Below, in pieces: positions 20,501 through 24,436 of a DNA stretch of 24,436 nt (position 1 is its first letter; every line of letters starts with the position of its first letter). The notes under the pieces are model-generated. The model saw only the letters and a list, made by a program, of their open reading frames with translations, made no database searches and was not told the origin of the DNA. The DNA comes from a virus. A program made the translations under genes and the position numbers. The stretch is from positions 1-24,436 of the IMG/VR virus record IMGVR_UViG_3300048037_000295. The stretch is one strand, 5' to 3'.

Positions 20501-23389
20501 GCTTTTTTTACAAGAATATTTATGGAAGAACAGTTTAGGATATATGCAGCTGGTTTAGATAGTGCTTGGAATAATCCATTGCAATATTTATCATGGGTAT
20601 TTTCACATACAGAAAAACATCAAGCAGAAGCATTCAAATCTTTATCTACTTGGGACAATATTATGAGAAGTCCTGAACATAGAGCATTAACGCATGAACA
20701 ATGGACTATTAATCTTTTATCTGGTGGAGTAAGTAAAAATAAATATTTAGCTAATTACGAACAAGTTGCTTTTGGTCAAAATACTTATAACAAAGGATTA
20801 AGAGAAACATTGTTTAAATTAAGAAATGACCCTGTAGCTAGACACTTAGCTAGAGAAGGTGGAGTTAATGAAGACACTATTAGGTGGTTTCTTGAAGGTA
20901 GTGGAAATAGATTTAGACAAGAACTAGCTGAAAAAAGTGATAATTTTAAAAATGTTCGTGATATAGATGAACATGCAATAGCGTATCTACATTCAGTAGA
21001 AAATAGAATTAGACAAGCAACTGGTCATAATTTAAAAGCTGGTAGAGATTACATGCCATTTGACCCTAAAGCAATAAACAATCCTAATGCAACTAGTGAT
21101 TTAATAACTGCACAATTAAGTCACACTACTGATGGAATAGCTGACGAAGGATTTATAGTATTAAGAGACATTATTGCTAATGGTGAAATAAAACATATAA
21201 AAGGAAATAAATCAACTTTACCTTTCTTGTCAGAAATATCTGATGGAAAATTAAAAGTTATTAGTAAATCAGAACAAAAAGAAATAGATAAAGTTTTAAA
21301 TGATATGATTGATTTCTATGGTCCTGAAAAAATGGATGTAGGTAATTTATTTTATGATAACCCTAAAAGAATCGCAGAAGGTAGTGCATGGAAAGGTGAA
21401 GAAGTATACGATAAAGCTGTTAATTTTTTGTTTGATAAATTAATGGAAAAACCTTTAAATTATTTAAACAGAAGTTCTACATTTAAACAATACCGTTGGG
21501 CTTATATAACTAATAATTTTCATAAATATGACGGTGCTTTACAAGTACACTTTATAGATGAAGCTAAAGCAATGGGTGTACCTAGAAAAGTTATAAAACA
21601 ATTAGAAAATTTACAATCAGTAGCAGGAGGGAGATATGGTATGGATGCTTATCAAACTATAAGTGATGCTAGTAAAGCTTTCGGATTGCAAGCTTCACAA
21701 GATTTATTGTATGACATAACTAAACGACATAACATATCTCATAAAACTAGAAACATATTCCCATTCCCTGAAGTTTGGTTTGAAATGCTTACTACCTGGC
21801 CAAAATTATTAGCAGGAAATCCTAAGATATTAAGAAAAGTACAATTGGGACTTAAAGGCGGTAGGGGTGCATCAGGTCTAGGATTTACAGGAGATGGTTT
21901 CTTTGCTGAAGACCCTAATGGTTCAGGTGAACAAATGTTTGTTTATCCATTTGGTGGCTTTATGGGTAATTTAATATTTGGTGAAGATTCAAATATAGAA
22001 ATGTCACCTAGAGCATATGTAACAGGAGTTAACTTATTAGGCCAAGGTTTTGTACCTGGTCCTACACCGTTAGCAGGATTTGCTTTAGATAAAGTTTTAC
22101 CTGAAACTAGTACAGGAGATGAAGTTAGAAGTGTATTCTTTGGAGACTTTGGACCTCCAACAGGTAGAGGTTTCTGGGATGCAATAATTCCTACATCACC
22201 ATCAATTCAAAAGTTTATGGCTGCATCAAATTGGAACCCTGTAGGTAGTCAAAGTGAAGTAGAATCTATGAGAGCTAGTACTTCTATTGAAATATATAAG
22301 TTATTAAAAATGGAAGGTGGAGAACAAAGGTTATTAGCACAAGGAGCACTTGACCCATACTTAGCAAAGATGGAATGGAAAGGTACAACTGCTGATAAAC
22401 TAGCTGATGAAGATTTAACTCCTGATATAATTGATTCTGCTTTAATTAGTTATTCTAATGATAAAGCTAAAACTACTTTCTTATTTAGAGCTATAGCTCA
22501 ATTCGTAGCACCTACTGGATTTACACCTAGATATTATGCTAAAGATGTAAATGGAAAAATGTGGGGTACACAATTGTTAGCTAAAGAATATCAAAACATG
22601 GTACAAGAACATAACAATGACCATATAGCTGCTTATGAAACATTTGTAAGAGAATATGGTTATGAACATGGTTGGTTAACTACTGCTAAAAGTGCTAGTA
22701 AATCAGGAAAGAAAGCATATACAAATAGAGTATTAGATTGGCAAAGAGATAATAAAGAAATATTAGAACAATTACCATTGTCATCTTTCTATTTATTACC
22801 TGATTCAATTTATGAAGAAAGAAGTTATCAAGAAATAATCCAACAATATAATATTGGAGAAAGAGAAACACTATCTACTGAAGAATTTGCTAAAGCTGCA
22901 AATGATACTGTAGGTTATTTTAGATATACAGCTTACAAAAGAAAATTAGAAGTTAATAGATTACCAGAACAACAAAAAAATATGTTACTAAGAATATATA
23001 GAACTGCATTAATACAAGAATTACCAGGATTTGAAGCAACTGGTGGTTTAAGACAACCTGCAACATCTAAAGAGATATTAAATGAAATGATAAACAAATG
23101 GCCTGAGTTATCTGTATCTTATGAAACAGAAGCAGGTAAAGCTTTTGTAGAAGAGTTTTTACCTAAATGGCAACAAAATCAATTAGCTTCTACTTATCGT
23201 TCTCCTTCACAAAATCCTGACTGGTGGTTAAGCAGTACAAACCCTACAGCTGTATGGATGAGAGCTGACTTTCAAGCATGGGCAAATGATTTAATAAGAA
23301 TATCACCTGATTTTGCACCTATATGGACTAATATAGTTAGCAGAATGTTTAGGAACGACTTAGAATATTATAATGTACAGGATGTGTAA
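17582..23389 (+). CDS. 1935-residue putative internal virion (ejection) protein
   Basis: This is the largest gene in the window and starts directly on the stop of the previous one. The product is mostly helical and hydrophilic. One conserved-looking segment at about residue 971 (MRPAFFTRIFMEEQFRIYAA) recalls the RPAW-x-x-R...E-E-Q-x-R block of large proteins next to the portal in actinobacteriophages. No peptidase, lysozyme or VWA motif stands out. A moderately apolar region near 380 (VMSGLLDFASALPAEYATGG) could be a membrane-active helix. Size, helical content and a head-gene position fit an internal core protein that is ejected with the DNA, but a minor structural protein is equally possible. 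The codon use matches its neighbours. Confidence 0.6.
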   Translation: MWIDPIQESEFHKVVAIDKQRFKQAQEIVKANPLITDLTIAHTQQNPILSKSIVTTLAMMNVPPDDPSVQTLVDEAQANWVVQETEKWQEINEKYRDDKVTDDMHLSIVDILTGGYAPGGRTPKEVGGWSPAIWLIGTLDAIRETWNKWNPLPTSDVLQFGGGGVPYRAQGRIWRYYQDLNRYDELLEKGYSPKQAQANIASLVNISEVPNLGRDMGAGEFEQNLDFLQEAIKFSGESYIWAAAKKVFKGEAVNMDRSKKFFFESVHHDKDPKYHELLQKMNGDEEKAKQLYYLQIGTPIKKLDGNGEINYLSIENPNKIQIFADRRTNYNDMNVTEYAAREQMKDAQLTDYSWGRYETGQLFTPGDTPYKVMSGLLDFASALPAEYATGGLLNLYKIKAASKSVNVVNQAKKVIDKTGDIRWLDTKLEAKELTELINVAKDRTTKAGKQAFDKLTKREKAFITDKAEASAWALNMAKADKYNGVNPLIQKVLKSQRTLKRKHGMFNGRLQGVFSSTADRLINTPEARILIKHFADSRSADLMSDPTLRNWINNDDYWEWVGRQTDEGIISDSLKSMMHDGFTYKKLSPKGTVISEELLTIPGLPKGFSYLTNKAVRAVTGNQDFAMRSLGGVLGKNIRTPYQVSRNTLRLLTHKTTRQNAVRNATKKVEGLVDGQADSWDILKEIYKSGINPNKISFKKYLGFSANFSDGISPRMKALMSELPGSSMNLSNPRIAARQLVNHMKVNKYTADEFETTYRLFQTSLEGGYQKQVQFTMDLMENDYNRIKRSLQEKKAAGLINDSQARGHEVIAAHIKKVTAEWNKKERAYWKSNGVDTNGVSNNIHSPGGNTPEQTFKLLIDGDEIEIVVPHAHVLAEMSENVMPFINQDMVDRVNSKLFYHVDVDDIGAWEVTGAAKQNLKNFFGNWKADGLKVAKSEYPGWIPTNNTMDDAMTKLLDFYTRKVFKPIVLMRPAFFTRIFMEEQFRIYAAGLDSAWNNPLQYLSWVFSHTEKHQAEAFKSLSTWDNIMRSPEHRALTHEQWTINLLSGGVSKNKYLANYEQVAFGQNTYNKGLRETLFKLRNDPVARHLAREGGVNEDTIRWFLEGSGNRFRQELAEKSDNFKNVRDIDEHAIAYLHSVENRIRQATGHNLKAGRDYMPFDPKAINNPNATSDLITAQLSHTTDGIADEGFIVLRDIIANGEIKHIKGNKSTLPFLSEISDGKLKVISKSEQKEIDKVLNDMIDFYGPEKMDVGNLFYDNPKRIAEGSAWKGEEVYDKAVNFLFDKLMEKPLNYLNRSSTFKQYRWAYITNNFHKYDGALQVHFIDEAKAMGVPRKVIKQLENLQSVAGGRYGMDAYQTISDASKAFGLQASQDLLYDITKRHNISHKTRNIFPFPEVWFEMLTTWPKLLAGNPKILRKVQLGLKGGRGASGLGFTGDGFFAEDPNGSGEQMFVYPFGGFMGNLIFGEDSNIEMSPRAYVTGVNLLGQGFVPGPTPLAGFALDKVLPETSTGDEVRSVFFGDFGPPTGRGFWDAIIPTSPSIQKFMAASNWNPVGSQSEVESMRASTSIEIYKLLKMEGGEQRLLAQGALDPYLAKMEWKGTTADKLADEDLTPDIIDSALISYSNDKAKTTFLFRAIAQFVAPTGFTPRYYAKDVNGKMWGTQLLAKEYQNMVQEHNNDHIAAYETFVREYGYEHGWLTTAKSASKSGKKAYTNRVLDWQRDNKEILEQLPLSSFYLLPDSIYEERSYQEIIQQYNIGERETLSTEEFAKAANDTVGYFRYTAYKRKLEVNRLPEQQKNMLLRIYRTALIQELPGFEATGGLRQPATSKEILNEMINKWPELSVSYETEAGKAFVEEFLPKWQQNQLASTYRSPSQNPDWWLSSTNPTAVWMRADFQAWANDLIRISPDFAPIWTNIVSRMFRNDLEYYNVQDV

Positions 23390-24436
23390 TGGCAAATAAA
23401 AAAAGTTTTTGGTATAAATTAGGTAAAGCTTGGTCAAAAAGAGATGAAATTTGGGCAGAAGTATTTGAAGACCCTAGTTTAATAGGTGTAACTCCTGAAG
23501 CTCAATTAGGATTACTTTTAGGTGAAAAGTTTAATAATGTTGTTCAATGGATAGCAGATAATTGGTCAGCAGAAGAAATTAATGAATTCTTTGGTGATGT
23601 ACCAATCGGCCAAACTCCTGAAGCTTACATAGGAATTAAAATGGGCGAAGGCCTAGCTGGAGCAACAGATAACTGGTCTGCAGGTGTAGAAGAAGGTGAG
23701 TATGAAAATTTATCTCCAGATGAGAAAGATGCATTAAGAGAAGAGAAAGCTGAATTTACTGAAAGTAAAGGTATTGATACAGAAACTCAAGGACCATCTG
23801 CTTTAGAAATTCAATCTCAAATGGGTAAAGCTTTTGATGAAGATGAAAGTGTACAGGATGCTATTGGAGCACCAGAAGTAACAAATCAAGATATATTAAA
23901 GCGTACTCCTATTGGTGGATTATCTGGCCCACTATTAGAGCAATATTTACAGATGGTATCAGAGGGAGAATATAGTCCAGAAGATGCATATAAAAGTATT
24001 ACTGGTAGAGATTTAGCTTCATTCGTTACTGATGATGATGGAAAAATTCAATTTGAAGAAGTAACTAATAAAGAAGGTAAGAAATTATTTATACCTATTC
24101 CAGTACAAGTACAACCTGAATCTTTGTTTATGAATGGTTTTGTAAATCATATTAGAAGACAAAACTCAGGAGCTATTGAAGAACTAAAACAATTCTTAGT
24201 ATTAAGTGGTATAGCTGAAGAAGATGATTTTGATGATAGTGGTGAAATGGACGGAGCATTAGAAGGAGTTATTAATACATTAATGACTAATGCTAATTAC
24301 AAATATTCACATGTAACTTTTGGTAGCCACGAATGGAATGAGTTAGTTGATTCAGTTCCTAGAAACTTTGGGTGGGTTCTTGAAAGTGATATGGATAGAG
24401 AGAAAGCATCATGGGCCTTACTTGGTAAAGCTATTA
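23389..24436 (+). CDS. Acidic phage protein, 3'-truncated by the window edge
   Basis: ATG at 23389 overlaps the previous stop (TAATG). The frame stays open for 349 codons to the right edge, so the gene continues outside. After a basic start (MANKKSFWYKLGKAWSKRDE) the protein becomes very acidic (EEDDFDDSGEMDGALEG). It contains repeats of the phrase LGLLLGEKFNN / YIGIKMGEGL around TPEA, and a central PIGGLSGPLLEQYLQMVSEG. No catalytic motif is visible. Its place after the large virion protein, and before where capsid genes would be expected, suggests a head-associated or scaffold-like protein. That is inference. Confidence 0.65.
   Translation, partial: MANKKSFWYKLGKAWSKRDEIWAEVFEDPSLIGVTPEAQLGLLLGEKFNNVVQWIADNWSAEEINEFFGDVPIGQTPEAYIGIKMGEGLAGATDNWSAGVEEGEYENLSPDEKDALREEKAEFTESKGIDTETQGPSALEIQSQMGKAFDEDESVQDAIGAPEVTNQDILKRTPIGGLSGPLLEQYLQMVSEGEYSPEDAYKSITGRDLASFVTDDDGKIQFEEVTNKEGKKLFIPIPVQVQPESLFMNGFVNHIRRQNSGAIEELKQFLVLSGIAEEDDFDDSGEMDGALEGVINTLMTNANYKYSHVTFGSHEWNELVDSVPRNFGWVLESDMDREKASWALLGKAI

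Overview
The window looks like part of a double-stranded DNA tailed-phage (Caudoviricetes) genome. It is AT-rich, densely packed, has many overlapping start/stop codons, and carries a terminase-portal pair and phage-type recombination genes. I see no chromosomal housekeeping genes, rRNA, integrase or insertion sequence. The host cannot be read directly. Three weak hints point to an actinobacterial or similar low-GC marine host: the small arginine/glycine-rich protein after the portal resembles proteins I know from actinobacteriophages, the very large protein follows it, and one promoter appears to be leaderless. This is inference only.

Layout. (1) 1-935, plus strand: the end of a rightward gene block, with a gene entering from the left edge, a basic 121-residue protein and a 16-residue lysine-rich peptide. 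(2) 936-1038: convergent junction. (3) 1039-12823, minus strand: about 27 small genes forming the replication, recombination and take-over block. Recognisable members are a SET-domain protein, a lysozyme/transglycosylase-like protein, a winged-helix-like protein, a Rad52-like annealing protein, a metallophosphoesterase with an HTH partner, a MoxR-type AAA+ ATPase with an HExxH-plus-VWA partner, a YubB/DUF1281-like protein and a probable SSB. Many others are small CxxC zinc-ribbon-like proteins, several of them under 50 residues. (4) 12824-13331: a 500-base divergent control region full of palindromes, with a good sigma70-type promoter firing right. (5) 13332-24436, plus strand: late genes for the large terminase (with its own zinc ribbon and HTH), portal, two small proteins, a 1935-residue protein and the first 349 codons of another gene cut by the right edge.

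How it fits together. Two arms diverge from the 12.8-13.3 kb control region. The left arm copies and recombines phage DNA (SSB, Rad52-like annealase, phosphoesterase) and probably remodels host functions (MoxR/VWA, SET). The right arm packages DNA and builds the head. Minus-strand genes are divided by intrinsic terminator-like hairpins.

Most interesting non-coding signals: (a) a structured RNA on the minus strand at 5708-5854. Its 3' part has a 7-bp acceptor stem with G3-U70, discriminator A, a T-arm and an encoded CCA, like the alanine-accepting domain of tmRNA, but it has no D-arm and a bulged extended hairpin instead of an anticodon arm; a three-way junction precedes it. (b) Two tandem long stems at 9540-9764 with compensatory and G-U changes that fit minus-strand RNA. 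(c) A family of at least nine palindromes whose centre is always G(A/C)TA, used singly between genes and arrayed at 12967-13046 upstream of the terminase gene.
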